Positions 33,137 to 45,233 of a DNA stretch of 64,000 nucleotides are shown here, in pieces; position 1 is the first letter of the stretch, and each line of letters begins with the position of its first letter. Source of the stretch: Begonia masoniana (taxonomy: Eukaryota > Streptophyta > Magnoliopsida > Cucurbitales > Begoniaceae); contig CM039508.1 in the NCBI GenBank assembly GCA_022432975.1, forward strand, positions 28,523,008 through 28,587,007, read 5' to 3'. The position numbers and the translations under genes were made by a program. The notes beneath the pieces are model-generated. The model searched no databases. It worked only from the letters and a program-made list of their open reading frames with translations, and had not been told where the DNA came from.

Positions 33137-35579
33137 TGTAACGACCCCAGAGGGATCGTCACATAATCCGTATCTTTCTTAATCATTTAATTCTTATTAC
33201 TCACACTCTATTCATTTTTGGTAATATATATATATATATATTTTGAAACATAACTTAGCTCAAGATGTCATGCACGATTCACTAGGCATCGCTCAGCAAA
33301 GGAATATATTACGCATCTGCCGGCAGGCAGTGCAACGCGTATCGGCTGATGAAGAGAAACTTAAACCCTTAGACTGCATATACCGATAGAGAAATAAACC
33401 ACATCTACCGGTCACTAAACCGGGTTTATATCATCCGATGAACATGTGCTTCTCACGTGAATAATTAAAACATGACCCGGTCACTAAACGACAAGATAAC
33501 CCTCACATCATCCGGTAACTAGACGACAAAATTAAACTTACATCTTCCGATGGCTTAAACACTCTACATCTACCGGTCACTGGGCGATGAAATAACACTT
33601 ACATCATCTGGTAACTTAAATACACCTCATCTGCCGATCACTAGACGACAAAATTAAACTTACATCTTCTGATGGCTTAAACACTCTACATCTACCGGTC
33701 ACTGGGCGATGAAATAACACTTACATCATCTGGTAACTTAAATACACCTCATCTGCCGATCACTAGACGACAAAATTAAACTTACATCTTCCGATGATTT
33801 AAACACTCTACATCTACCGATCACTGGACGATGAAATAACACTTACATCATCGGGTAACTTAACCTTCACTGATTTCAAACTTCAATGGTATAACATTCA
33901 TACTAATGAAAATCAGTAACTCATCCAGAATTCATATAGCGGAAGACTTAAGCAAACATACCATCCAACTATCCTTAAAATTATTTCTAGATTCAGTGGT
34001 CAACAGACAACTTCAAAAGAGGACTCAATGTTAGAAAGAAATAGACTTGTCCTACTTAATCTATTATATTCATTATCATAACTAAAACCATAAAAACATT
34101 AACCAGGGGTCTCATTTGCCATCCAGCCACAGAAATTGCACCCTGATTAACTTCCAGCAACCAAGCTCAGACATCATCATAGACTTTGGGATCCTCACCT
34201 GAAATCTCGTCATCTACATCATAAGGTTTAAACTATAAGCGTAATACTTAGTAAGGAATGCAATACTAACAAGTATGCATGAATGCTCATTTGAAAAACA
34301 AATGCTCATGAATCTTTTCTTATTTGTAATTATACACAAAATCTCCATTCTTATTCATCATTCATATTCAACAATCATATTCATCATTCGTATTCATCAT
34401 TCATATTCATTATTCGTATTCATCATTCGTATTCGTCAATCATATTCCTCATTCATGTTGTGTGAATTAAGAGAGGATTTGTGCCGGTAAAGGGGGTTGA
34501 CAGTGAGAGTGTACATAATCCCTTGCGGGTCGTAATCATGGTCCTTCCTTTTGGACAGTGACATACGTCAAACCGCCCCCAACCCTTACTTAATTCACGT
34601 TGCATAAGATTTACTTCGTTATCTTACTTTATTCAAGAGAAAACCCTGCTCTTAAAATATTTTCATATGCATAAAATAGTCATGATGCATGTACATGGGA
34701 ATTCTTAAATCATCAAGCTACAGAACAGAGCACTATCCAATATGGAACCTTACCATTGAACTAGTCATCAACATAAATGCTAGTCAGTAACATAAGGAAC
34801 TACTAATCATCGTATGAGTTTCTACCTAGCGTCCTTTGATGTAGGGTCCTAATGACCGAGAAACCTATACATTCACTTACCTGGTCTCCTTAGCAATTTG
34901 AGCTCCTTTCCCTTCAAACTTCTTCACCTAAAACATTTACATTGCAGTAGTTAAAACAAAATCCTATTAGTTCTAATCACAAGTCATCCTAGGATCTAAT
35001 AGCTATAGTCACTCCCGAATCCTTAGTATAGTTCTCTGTGCAGTTTGAAATCCAAAACCCAAAACAGACAGATTCGATTAGCGATAACTCAGGGTTGGTT
35101 GTTTAATGTCCAAAATCGATTCGGAATGACATTACCACTTTCAGATTTTAAAATACCCTTACTAATAATCGGTCATTGAAGAATCCAGAACTTCAACACA
35201 TAGCTGAAAACAGAGCTTAACGACTAAAAGATAGCTACATTCCCAAACTCGTACCTCGAGCAAAAAGTAACCAAGAAGCAGTAAGGAAACTGATCGTCGA
35301 AGGAGGGATTTCCAGCTGACAGAGAGCGAGAGCTCGAGAGGGGAAATCGCCGAGAGTAAGAGATGACGGCTACAGTGGTTTAAATGAGGTTTGAATCCTT
35401 TCCTTTTTCTTTAAATACTAGGTCTCAATCCTCCATTATTACAACTTTGCCACTCAACCTAGTTTAAATCCACATGTAATTAATTAAGCTTGGCACAAAA
35501 CTCTAAACTGTGAAGATTGAATATTCATGACCGTTAATACAGTTAGGAAGTCACCTGGTTGAAGTTGTCGGGTGTTACA
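33137..35579 (-). repeat. Gypsy-B 5' LTR, 2443 bp
   Basis: Plus strand runs from TGTAACGACC to GGTGTTACA. It contains a short (TA)n run at 33224-33240, the 122-bp-type repeats (33520-33860), a few attcat repeats (34345-34455) and the leader signals. The downstream stem arm is GATGTAGG (plus, 34838-34845). The other arm has decayed to TCTACATC near 34213. Confidence 0.93.
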
Positions 35580-35583
35580 ATGA

Positions 35584-36987
35584 TTGCAAGGATCTAGCGC
35601 AGCATCTTTTTCAACATTGATAAGCTCCTTCTTTATTAGGGTAGACAACCCTTTCTCACTCATGTGGCTGAGTCTCTAGTGCCACAAATTTTTGAGAACC
35701 TTCCTTCTCTGCTACGTTGAGGCTGTCTGTACATATCTTCACATGAGTCTTGTACAGCGTGCCACAAATATGTCCTCGAGCAACTATCAGAGCGCCTTTG
35801 ACATCTTCTATATGCCGTTGCTGAAATGATTATTATAGCCCTGTTTGTCAAGGGCTATTCTAGAAAGAAAATTGAGTCGAAGATCTGGCACATGTTGGAC
35901 ATCCTTCAAAGTGATTGTACTCCCAACACTTGTCTTAACCTGGATATCACCAATTCCTAGAATCCCAGAGGAATTGGAGTTTCCCGTCTTCACTGTTCCA
36001 AAATTACTGGTTTTATATGTTGTGAAGTAGTCCTTGTGCGGAGTCACGTGGTAGGATGCTGCAGTATCTACCACCCATTCTGTGTCTTCTCTTGAGACGT
36101 GAAGGCATGTCTCATTATAGGTTGAACAGAATGCTACATCTTCAGGAATAATGACTAGCATTTCTCCACCCTTGTTCTTTGACTGGGAACTGCTCTGGCC
36201 TTGCTCCTTTAGCCATTTGTAGCAATTCTTTTTCATATGACCCTCTATTCCGTAGTGATGACATTTATATAAAGGTTTTCTGCCATCGGTGGATCTGTCC
36301 TTGCTTTTGCTTCTACCTCTCCATTTTTCTCTACTACTCCTTTGTTGTTTTCCGTGTTGTCTTCCTCGGTGCTCTGAGACAAGGGCATGGGTTTGGTCTG
36401 TGTCCATGTCCTTTCTTCTGGCTTCCTCGTTGAACAGGGCATCCTTAACCATGGACATGGTAAGTTTGCCATCTGGAGCTGAGTTGCTGAGAGAAACTAC
36501 AAGTTTTTCCCAACTATCAGGAAGTGTTGAGAAGTAGGAGTGCATGTATCTCGTCTCCAAGCGGCATCTCTACAGACAATAACTAGTTTACCAGACTCTG
36601 GTACTCACTGGTATGCTCGGCAACAGAAGTTCCACTTTTGAACTTCATATTGACTAATCGCCTCATCAACAGGGCTTTATTCCTAGCAGTCTTGGCCTGG
36701 TACATGTCCTCTAGCTTCTTCCAGAGAGCATATGCGTCTATTTCCTATGCAACATGGTGGAAGACACTATGATCAATCCATTGCTGGATTTGACCAATAG
36801 ATTTTCGGTTTTATTTCTTCCATTCTGATACTTTGGTTGGATTATGTATTTCACCCTTCAATTCTACGGGATCAAACAAATCTTTATAGCTAAGGAGATC
36901 TTCCATCTGAGGTTTCCACAGCGTGTAGTTGGTGGCAGTGAGCATAATCATAGCTCCGGAAGATGATGTTGACTCTTCTGTGGTCAT
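35584..36987 (-). pseudogene. Copia-3 gag, zinc knuckle, protease and start of pre-integrase
   Basis: ATG at 36987 opens MTTEESTSSSGAMIMLTATN, a RIRE1/Tork-type gag. Stop codons and small shifts interrupt 36560-36900. From 36560 it is open: HSYFSTLPDSWEKLVVSLSN, then the knuckle CHHYGIEGHMKKNC, where the second Cys is Tyr. The protease site is VVDTAASYHV, where the family has DTGAS or DSGAS. Both changes should disable their domains. The GAG-pre-integrase (HMSEKGLSTLIKKELI-like, near 35640) stops at the Gypsy-B LTR, so the zinc-binding part of the integrase is missing. Confidence 0.9.
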
Positions 36988-37104
36988 TTTTAACCTTACA
37001 AAAATTTATTTATAGAAACAGGAGCTGAATCTCGCAAAATAGAGTCCACCGTTGCGTTCGAAATGGCAAAAAAATTGGTTGAATAGACACTTACACAAAT
37101 TCAA

Positions 37105-37355
37105 TTTCTGAAAATTTATGGGGTCAAACTAAAAATTTCTAAAAAGTTCAGTGGCCAATCTGTACCTTTTAAAAACAATAGGGACCTGTTTGAAAATTTC
37201 AGACAGTGTAGGGACCAAAATGAAATTTGCAGAAAGTTTAGGGACCAAAAAATGCAATTTTTGGAAAGTGTAGAGACCAAAATGAAATTTACAGAAAGTT
37301 TAGGGACCAAAATGCAATTTGCATAAAGTGTAGGGACCAAAACGCAATTTTCAAA
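37105..37355 (-). repeat. Minisatellite in the Copia-3 leader
   Basis: About six imperfect copies of a unit near 33-36 bp built on agtttagggaccaaaatg. It lies in the untranslated leader between the primer site and gag. Confidence 0.85.
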
Positions 37356-37626
37356 AAATTACAGCTGACTTGGCAACACGTGGCACTAACTGGGCACTGA
37401 GGTGGCGATGACGTGGCTGATGACTGTACTTCGTCGTCTTCAACTAGCTTTTTTGAAAAATCTTATAGAGCTCGTTTGATGTCCATTTTTCGATCCGAAA
37501 AAACGTACTGACTCGTGGGAACGAGAGCTATCTCTTGGTATAATCAGAAAAATATTTCAGAAAGTTTCAAGAAAAACTCAATTTTTCCGACCGAGCTCGT
37601 ACAATGGCCAATACCTCAACAACCAA

Positions 37627-37639
37627 GGCACTGATACCA
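37627..37639 (-). other. Copia-3 primer-binding site
   Basis: Minus strand TGGTATCAGTGCC begins two bases after the LTR end (CCCAACA). It is a tRNA-Met type site with one change. Confidence 0.85.
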
Positions 37640-37641
37640 CT

Positions 37642-37936
37642 TGTTGGGTATCACAGGATGTATTTGAGAGAAAAATCTAATTCAATTTTCAAATGAACAA
37701 AAAAAAACTCTCAAACCTCTCTCTCTCTCTCTACTCTTCCTCTACTTGGGAATTTGAGTTTTGGAGGATGATTCAAACAATATGCTGAAGCCGCTATTTA
37801 TAGAAAGGCTTCAGCACACCTTTCTTGAAAAAATAAGAAAAGAAAGACAAATTGAACTTTGCCGCAGCATGCTGCAACCAACCGTTGACCTTCTAGATGG
37901 AGGCTGTGGCTGGAAAAAATCAAATTTAGCTCTTTA
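37642..37936 (-). repeat. Copia-3 5' LTR, about 295 bp
   Basis: Matches 10717-10869 plus 20300-20439. The minus strand ends CCCAACA. CTATTTATAG (about 37792-37801) is a TATA-like box. The 5' end is set by alignment with TGCAGAACT at 20439; here it reads TAAAGAGCT. Confidence 0.85.
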
Positions 37937-37941
37937 GTTAT

Positions 37942-39098
37942 GATATAAAAAGTATATCGCTATTTTTCAATCATTCCAATACTTTTAGCATGTTTTTATT
38001 AACCAGATGAACTATCAAAGAATGTCCTTAAAAAGTTTTCTGCCATTAAATTTTTTTAATTTGAAGCATTCACATTATTTTTTCCTTATTAGTGGATGAA
38101 AATTTCATATTTCATTGTGTTTTATCTTTTTCCATTTCCAAAACTATTGGTAGATTTTTTCTCATGGAGACTGAAATTTGCTCAATAAAAATTTGCTCTA
38201 TTTGTCACAGTAAGCATAAGTTCTTTTTGGATTCATTAGATTTATTCGAAATAAGAGTATATACTATAATGCTATCTTCAAGTGTCCTATGTTTTCACTT
38301 CTAACTTCCAAGCATATGTTTACACAAGACATTTTGTTAGTGCTTGGCTGCTTGCATTCAAATTCTTCAACCGGAACAAACACTTAATGGATTAGAAAAT
38401 CGAAGAAACCTGGCTCGTGTTGCCTTGGAAAGTTACCCTTTTTACTGCAATTTTTTCATTTCTTTTACATAGCAGATTAGTATTTTTTTTTCTCTCTATG
38501 CCAAATTTGAATAATTAGAAAGTATTTGATTCACCGGTCATTCGTCTTTAAAAACCAAAATCCTAGACACGTATTTGTCTTGCACGTACTGAAAACTAGT
38601 AATAAATAAAAAAAAAAAAAAAAAAGAAAAGATAAGTGTAAAATAAAATAAATTATAGAAAAATATTAAAAAATAAGAAGATGAAGAGACTGCAAATGCA
38701 ACGGACCAACGAGTCAAACGAAAAAAAAAGAGACAAAGAAAGAGCGGACGAATGAGTCAAATGAAAAAGAAAGAGACAGTAAATAAAATTCTCTCATAGT
38801 AGAAAAAAATAGCTTAAATGAAAATAAAAATTATAGGGGACAAATTTGAACCGTCAACTATATTGTATTGAACAGCTATAAAAATTTAGTTTAAATTCAT
38901 TATTAACCACGCTTAGTCGCTTAGGCTAACATGACATATTGCGAAGAGAGAGAGAGGACTAAGTAGTGATGTTTAGGTGAGATAAATATATTACTTGGCT
39001 TGTCTATTGAATTTATTTATTATTTGTTTTTTTTTTGTTTATTGCAAGTGGTAAATATTTATATTTAAAAAATACATTAAAATAAAAAAAAAAAATGG
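37942..39098. other. AT-rich unannotated stretch
   Basis: This is the continuation of the locus interrupted by Copia-3. It has long A runs (38610-38628, 39081-39095) and a GAGAGA run (38946-38955). I could not identify a further RSH exon. Confidence 0.5.
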
Positions 39099-39283
39099 GA
39101 AAAGTTCAATTCAGATCCTATCATATTTGGTCATTTGTCATTTGATCTCTAATATTTTTTTTTGTCCAATCAAACCCTATCGTATATGTCATTTGTAATT
39201 TAACCCTTCTGTTCAATTTTTCGTTAAACTTCGCACGCGTCATAGCACGTGGTCTTCTAAATACCATTATACCGCTTCTTTCC
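39099..39283 (+). repeat. Left terminal inverted repeat
   Basis: Reads gaaaagttcaattcagatcc, tcatttgtcatttgatctct and on to ataccattatacc. The reverse complement of 57351-57533 reads nearly the same with scattered substitutions and small indels. Confidence 0.85.
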
Positions 39284-39519
39284 CATCAATGTTTCTGTCA
39301 TCGAAGTCGTCTCCCTTGCCCAATTTCCTCTTCCTATCGCTCAGTTCAACCAATTTTTTGATCTCGTCGTTATCGTCCTCGAATAGGTCGAACTGAGCTA
39401 TCTTTCATGAAATCTCCGCCTTCTAGAAGTCTTGCAAGACTCGTTTATACGCGTACAGTCAGTTGGAGGCCGCCATTAAAGGAGGCGGAGATAATAAAAA
39501 ACTCGAAGAGAGAAGAAAT
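39284..39519 (+). other. Captured or 5' flanking sequence inside the TIR element
   Basis: No certain match. Between the left TIR and Copia-4 there is short coding-like sequence (a frame with SCKTRLYAYSQLEAAIKGGG near 39430-39500) whose origin I do not recognise. It may be upstream sequence of the kinase gene or a second captured fragment. Confidence 0.35.
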
Positions 39520-39916
39520 TGTTGGGAAAAAATAATAAAGAATCCGTCGGGAACACCACTTAAATAAGCGGTACGAGAAACGATAGCAGATGCGATCCGA
39601 AATATACCAGAAATATTTTTCCACTACCGTAAAATTATAACGGCCAAAAAGTAAGAGAAATAATAGTCAAAATGAACACAAAAAATTTTACGTGAAAACC
39701 CAAATTGGGAAAAAACCACAGGGACCGAGTCCAGAAAGATCTCACTATGAAAAATAGGATTTACAATATTTTTCTAGATATCGAATATCCTAGAAAATAT
39801 TCACTAAGAGAAATCACCACTCTTAGAATTCTCACTGTGCACAAATGCACCGCACCTATTTTTCTCTCACACCTTTCTTTTCTCTCCCTCCAAAAATCCT
39901 CACTCTTTTCTCCCTC
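39520..39916 (-). repeat. Copia-4 3' LTR, outer part
   Basis: Starts tgttgggaaaaaataataaa and matches 51037-51336 and 53630-53730. The remaining part of the LTR is at 44161-44354. CCCTC at 39912-39916 is the duplicated target of the inserted solo LTR. Confidence 0.88.
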
Positions 39917-40647
39917 TATAACGCCCCCGAACCCGCCCCGGCTCGGTGCGCTATTTTGCTAACCTATCCCGCGTTTAAAACGCAATTAAAAATAAGTTTC
40001 GTAAATTTTTCCCGAGCCAAACACCTCCAAAAATCATGAAATTTTAACCACACATTCCCGACACCCAAATCTTCAAGTCCCGTAAAAATTTTAGTAAACC
40101 GACTTAAAACGGCTGAAGACAAAAATAGAGAACGTAACCCGACGTTAATTATTTTAAAACCAAAAATCGACAATATAACGGCTAAATTTTCTACAACCGA
40201 AAACCTAAAAAAAAACCAACATTTACACCAGTATAAATTCACAAGTATTTACACTAAACAACTCTCCCAAAATCAGCCATAAAATCTCAAAATCTCAACT
40301 ACAAACCACAACCCGAAATCTAACTAAACTTAAGCAAATACAAATCCCACATACATCTCGAAGACCATGGTCAAGACACCCCGACAACTGCCCCCACCGG
40401 CACGCCCCGTGCATCTCTTACTGCTCCCAAGTCCTGGCTCACTCACTTATCTCACCTGTAACCGCGTCGCTACCTACACCACAGAACACGCACACACACG
40501 TAAGCTTACGCTTAGCAAGTAGAGGACAACAAGTACAAACATACATTATGCACACACAACTCTCACACAATCCTAACACATGCCGTTCCACCCCAAATAT
40601 CTTTTGTAGCAAATCCACTCACAACATCTTACATATACTCAGTCAGG

Positions 40648-42740
40648 TGCCTCTTGCAGAACCTCCCGAAGTTTGCCATATTTCAGACATTACTTCGCGA
40701 CGAGGAACCACTGCATATCTTTTGTGGAAACCTCCCGAAGCTTGCCATATTTCAGACATTACTTCGCGACGAGGAACCACTGCATATCTTTTGTGGAAAC
40801 CTCCCGAATCTTGCCATATTTCAGACACTACTTCGAGACGAGGAACCACTGCATATCTTTTGTAGAAACCTTCCGAAGCTTGCCATATTTCAGACACTAC
40901 TTCGCGACGAGGAACCACTGCATATCTTTTGTGGAACCTCCCGAAGCTTGCCATATTTCAGACACTACTTCGCGACGAGGACCACTGCATATCTTTTGTG
41001 GAAACCTCCCGAAGCTTGCCATATTTCAGACACTACTTCGCGACGAGGAACCACTGCATATCTTTTGTGGAAACCTCCCGAAGCTTGCCATATTTCAGAT
41101 ACTACTTCGCGACGAGGAACCACTGCATATCTTTTGTGGAAACCTCCCGAAGCTTGCCATATTTCAGACACTACTTCGCGACGAGGAACCACTGCATATC
41201 TTTTATGGAAACCTCCCGAAGCTTGCCATATTTCAGACACTACTTCGCGACGAGGAACCACTGCATATCTTTTGTGGAAACCTCCCGAAGTTTGCCATAT
41301 TTCAGACATTACTTCGCGACGAGGAACCACTGCATATCTTTTGTGGAAACCTCCCGAAGCTTGCCATATTTCAGACATTACTTCGCGACGAGGAACCACT
41401 GCATATCTTTTGTAGAAACCTTCCGAAGCTTGCCATATTTCAGACACTACTTCGCGACGAGGACCACTGCATATCTTTTGTAGAAACCTTCCGAAGCTTG
41501 CCATATTTCAGACACTACTTCGCGACGAGGAACCACTGCATATCTTTTGTGGAAACCTCCCGAAGCTTGCCATATTTCAGACACTACTTCGCGACGAGGA
41601 ACCACTGCATATCTTTTGTGGAAACCTCCCGAAGCTTGCCATATTTCAGACACTACTTCGCGACGAGGAACCACTGCATATCTTTTGTGGAAACCTCCCG
41701 AAGCTTGCCATATTTCAGACACTACTTCGCGACGAGGAACCACTGCATATCTTTTGTGGAAACCTCCCGAAGCTTGCCATATTTCAGACACTACTTCGCG
41801 ACGAGGAACCACTGCATATCTTTTGTAGAAACCTTCCGAAGCTTGCCATATTTCAGACATTACTTCGCGACGAGGACCACTGCATATCTTTTGTGGAAAC
41901 CTCCCGAAGCTTGCCATATTTCAGACATTACTTCGCGACGAGGAACCACTGCATATCTTTTGTGGAAATCTCTCGAAGTTTGCCATATTTCAGACATTAC
42001 TTCGCGACGAGGAACCACTGCATATCTTTTGTGGAAACCTCCCGAAGCTTGCCATATTTCAGACACTACTTCGCGACGAGGAACCACTGCATATCTTTTG
42101 TGGAAACCTCCCGAAGCTTGCCATATTTCAGACATTACTTCGCGACGAGGAACCACTGCATATCTTTTGTGGAAACCTCCCGAAGCTTGCCATATTTCAG
42201 ACACTACTTCGCGACGAGGAACCGCTCCATATCTTTTGTGGAAACCTCCCGAATCTTGCCATATTTCAGACACTACTTCGCGACGAGGAACCACTGCATA
42301 TCTTTTGTGGAAACCTCCCGAAGCTTGCCATATTTCAGACATTACTTCGCGACGAGGACCACTGCATATCTTTTGTGGAAACCTCCCGAAGCTTGCCATA
42401 TTTCAGACATTACTTCGCGACGAGGAACCACTGCATATCTTTTGTGGAAACCTCCCGAAGCTTGCCATATTTCAGACACTACTTCGCGACGAGGACCACT
42501 GCATATCTTTTGTGGAAACCTCCCGAAGCTTGCCATATTTCAGACACTACTTCGCGACGAGGAACCACTGCATATCTTTTGTGGAAACCTCCCGAATCTT
42601 GCCATATTTCAGACACTACTTCGCGACGAGGAACCACTGCATATCTTTTGTGGAAACCTCCCGAAGCTTGCCATATTTCAGACATTACTTCGCGACGAGG
42701 AACCACTGCATATCTTTTGTGGAAACCTCCCGAAGCTTGC
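40648..42740. repeat. 69-bp satellite, about 30 copies
   Basis: Each unit contains cgaagcttgccatatttcag and cacttcgcgacgaggaacca or close variants. Since 69 is 23 codons and the unit lacks stops in several frames, long false frames appear on both strands (up to 709 codons). Copies with a one-base deletion (cgaggaccac) occur at about 40979, 41462, 41875, 42356 and 42494. The first four are spaced near six or seven units, suggesting higher-order duplication. Confidence 0.98.
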
Positions 42741-43710
42741 CAAAACCATGCTTAACCACAACCAAACATTTAAAACCATGCTTAACCAAACAAAACATTT
42801 AAAACCATACTTAACCAAACATTCAAGCAACCAAATCAGAACAAAGCAACCAAACAAGCAAACAATCTCAAACACTAACAATAACAACCCAGCAATTCAT
42901 CAAACAATACTCAAACACTAACAATACACTATCAAACAATAAATCCTACCGTTCTGTGGTGTAGGCCCAAAGGCAACAAACACATGTCTACTACTTACCT
43001 GAACTCCCGCACGTATTGGCTCACTCCGAGTATACAATTCACTCGCTCGTTAACCTAGCACATTAATGGAAAAATCACTTAAAATCACCAAAACATAAAC
43101 TAAAAGATATTTACTAAATTTATCACACAACCAAAATAACTTTTCAAAATAAAAACCCCAACACCTGATTTTTAGACAATTTTGACCGTCCAACTTCAAA
43201 CGGTCATAACTTTCTCGTTTTTCAACGGATTTTGACGTGCCACCCCAATTCGGAAACCTCTACATGTCTACTATCCATTTAAATACTCAAATCAACCAAA
43301 CAAACACCTTGACCAACCCGAAAATACCAAAGACAGATTCGGCTATTGAGTGTTCACAACCGGTTTTTGTGTAACACTTCTCCAATCTTCATTTTAACTC
43401 CATAACCACCTAACCCAATTCATCCAACAACTAAACTATCAGATTTGGAAAGAAAACAAGAATCTAAACTCAATTTTCGGACTTCACTATTTAGGGTTTT
43501 CAAACCCTACACAATCTTCACCAAAACTATCCTAAAACCTCTAAAAACAACCCCTTAAGGTATAAAACTAAAAACCCCACTAATTTACTTCAAAATACCT
43601 TGAAAACTCTTGATGAGATGAAGCTTTGGAGGGGCTTCAATGGCAGAAAGAAATTCGTGAATGGCAAGAGGAAGAAGAGAGTGTTTTTGATATTTTATCC
43701 TTCACTTTCT

Positions 43711-43724
43711 TTTATTTATAAAAC
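43711..43724 (-). promoter_or_regulatory. TATA-like box of the 39917-44160 solo LTR
   Basis: Minus strand TTTTATAAATAAA lies about 435 bp after the LTR start and upstream of the leader signals, as expected for the LTR promoter. It is not experimentally supported. Confidence 0.5.
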
Positions 43725-44165
43725 AATTTCTTTTACTTTTACTTTTCCACCACACATTTGTTTAAAATTTGAATTTAACCCTCCCTTAAACTCCATTGAT
43801 TTCCAACGTGATTGGCTACTCCTTTCACTCATTTTCTTCCAATTTTTTATTTCATTAAATGATAAGTTTCTATTGGTTAAATTAATTTGACTTTTCAAAG
43901 TGTTTTGGTTTGAATTGTCAAACCATTTCTCTTCTACTTTCCAACGTGATCTAACTCTCCCACTCACCACCTTTTGACTTTATAATTGTCTCTTATTGGT
44001 TCATGCATGTTTTGACTTTTCAAACCATGAAATTTGCAATTCTCTTCCTTTGTTCTTTTGACTTGTCAAACCACTTATTCACTTTGCATGTTTCTAAACC
44101 TTAAGTCACATACTTAGCATACCCTAAGTTACGCACGTTAGGAAAATTCCGGGTGTTACACCCTC

Positions 44166-44354
44166 CCTCTTCACTGAAGCTTGCTTTTCTTCTTGCTTCG
44201 GATGCTGAAGATGAAAGAAAACTTCCCTATTTATAGGGAAAGTTTGTCATAAGATGACAAACCATTAAGTCAAACATATCAGGTGCCTAATTCAATTGGT
44301 ATGTGCCGAAATTCATTTTTCAACATCTCATTAAATGAGATATTTTTGTAGGCA
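44166..44354 (-). repeat. Copia-4 3' LTR, inner part
   Basis: Matches 53735-53921 (ttcttgcttcggatgctgaa, tgagatatttttgtaggc). It joins RNase H coding sequence directly at 44354. The RNase H tail and polypurine tract are therefore deleted. Confidence 0.85.
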
Positions 44355-45233
44355 CCAAAATTTCGTCAGAAATTTTTGCATCCACAAAATTTCTTTACAG
44401 GCTTCTGTAGCCGCCATAAACTCAGCTTCTGTCGTAGACAATGCCACTGATTTTTGTCGCTTAGATTGCCATGACACAGCTCCCCCTCCAAATGTAACCA
44501 AATACCCTGTTGTTGATCTTCTAGAGTCCAGATCTCCAGCCATGAATGCATCAGTATAGCCTACCAGTGAAGGCTTCTTACTTCCAAAACACAAACTGAA
44601 TTCAGAAGTACCTTTAAGATATCTAAGAATCCACTTCACTGCATTCCAATGCTCTCTGCCCAGATTTGTTAAAAATTGGTTAACTTCTCCAACAGAATGT
44701 GAAATATCAGGTCTCGTACAAACCATGGCATACATCAAGCTGCCAACTGCTGAAGCATATGGAATTCTCTGCATTTCTGCTTTTCGTTCTTCAGTGGAAG
44801 GACTTTGTTTGGATGTAAGCTTGAAATGTTTAGCAAGTGGAGTACTGACCGGTTTTGCCATATCCATATTGAATCGGCTGAGAACTATTTGGATATATTG
44901 CTCCTGTGATAGCCATAATTTTTTGTTCTTCCTATCACGAGTGATTCTCATCCCAAGCATCTATTTCGCCGGTCCTAAGTCTTTCATGGCAAAAGACTTG
45001 TTAAGTTCATTTTTTAACTTAACAATCTTTTCTCTGTCTGGGCCCACAATTAGCATGTCGTCGACATAAAGTAGAAGAATTATAAATGTACCATCCGTGA
45101 ACTTTTTCACGAACACACAATGGTTTGAGGAAGTTTTCTTATACCCTTGATTTCCCATAAAGAAATCGAACTTCTTGTACCATTGTCTTGGGGCTTGCTT
45201 TAATCCATACAGACTCTTCTTCAATTTACACAT
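44355..45233 (-). pseudogene. Copia-4 RT C-terminal half and RNase H
   Basis: Minus strand from 45233 reads MCKLKKSLYGLKQAPRQWYK, then FIILLLYVDDMLIVG with an intact YVDD. One TAG at 44961-44963 (GPAK*MLGM) separates the rest. The connection and RNase H follow: NMDMAKPVSTPLAKHFKL, CTRPDISHSVGEVNQFL, GYTDAFMAGDLDSRRSTTGY, STTEAEFMAATEACKEILWM. The domain is cut at KFW where the 3' LTR begins. Confidence 0.9.

Larger units (their letters stand above)
26291..35579 (-). mobile_element. Gypsy-B: Tekay/Del-like chromovirus, nearly intact reading frame
   Basis: Minus strand order is 5' LTR 35579-33137, PBS, gag-pol in a single frame (32973-28588), PPT, 3' LTR 28510-26291. The outer end of the 3' LTR is missing and joins Copia-3 integrase at a short homology (atgaaa). 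No target duplication can be found. It is inserted in the Copia-3 integrase region. Confidence 0.93.
10717..37936 (-). mobile_element. Copia-3: large Ty1/copia host of three nested gypsy insertions
   Basis: Minus strand order is 5' LTR 37936-37642, PBS, leader with minisatellite, gag, protease, (Gypsy-B insertion), integrase, RT, RNase H, (solo LTR insertion), PPT, 3' LTR (split by Gypsy-A). Flanks GTAAT (10712-10716) and GTTAT (37937-37941) resemble a target-site duplication with one mismatch. Without the insertions the element would be about 5 kb. Confidence 0.85.
39917..44160 (-). mobile_element. Solo gypsy LTR, 4244 bp, with a 2.1-kb 69-bp satellite
   Basis: Plus strand runs from TATAACGCCC (TG decayed to TA) to GGGTGTTACA, with a perfect CCCTC duplication (39912-39916, 44161-44165). 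The minus strand start TGTAACACCCGG matches the Tekay-type LTRs. Leader signals on the minus strand: 56-nt exon-like block 43054-42999, then CCTACACCACAGAAC (42965-42951), and its perfect 15-nt complement at 40487-40473 abutting an 18-nt block 40473-40456. It has no internal coding region. Confidence 0.88.

Noticed and set aside
38092..38304. A further RSH exon after Copia-3
   Set aside because: A short frame with weak similarity at best. No RSH motif could be placed with confidence.
40673..42802. 709-codon open frame and other long frames on both strands
   Set aside because: They arise because the 69-bp unit is 23 codons without stops in several frames. The predicted product is a pure unit repeat that changes register at each indel, with no domain.
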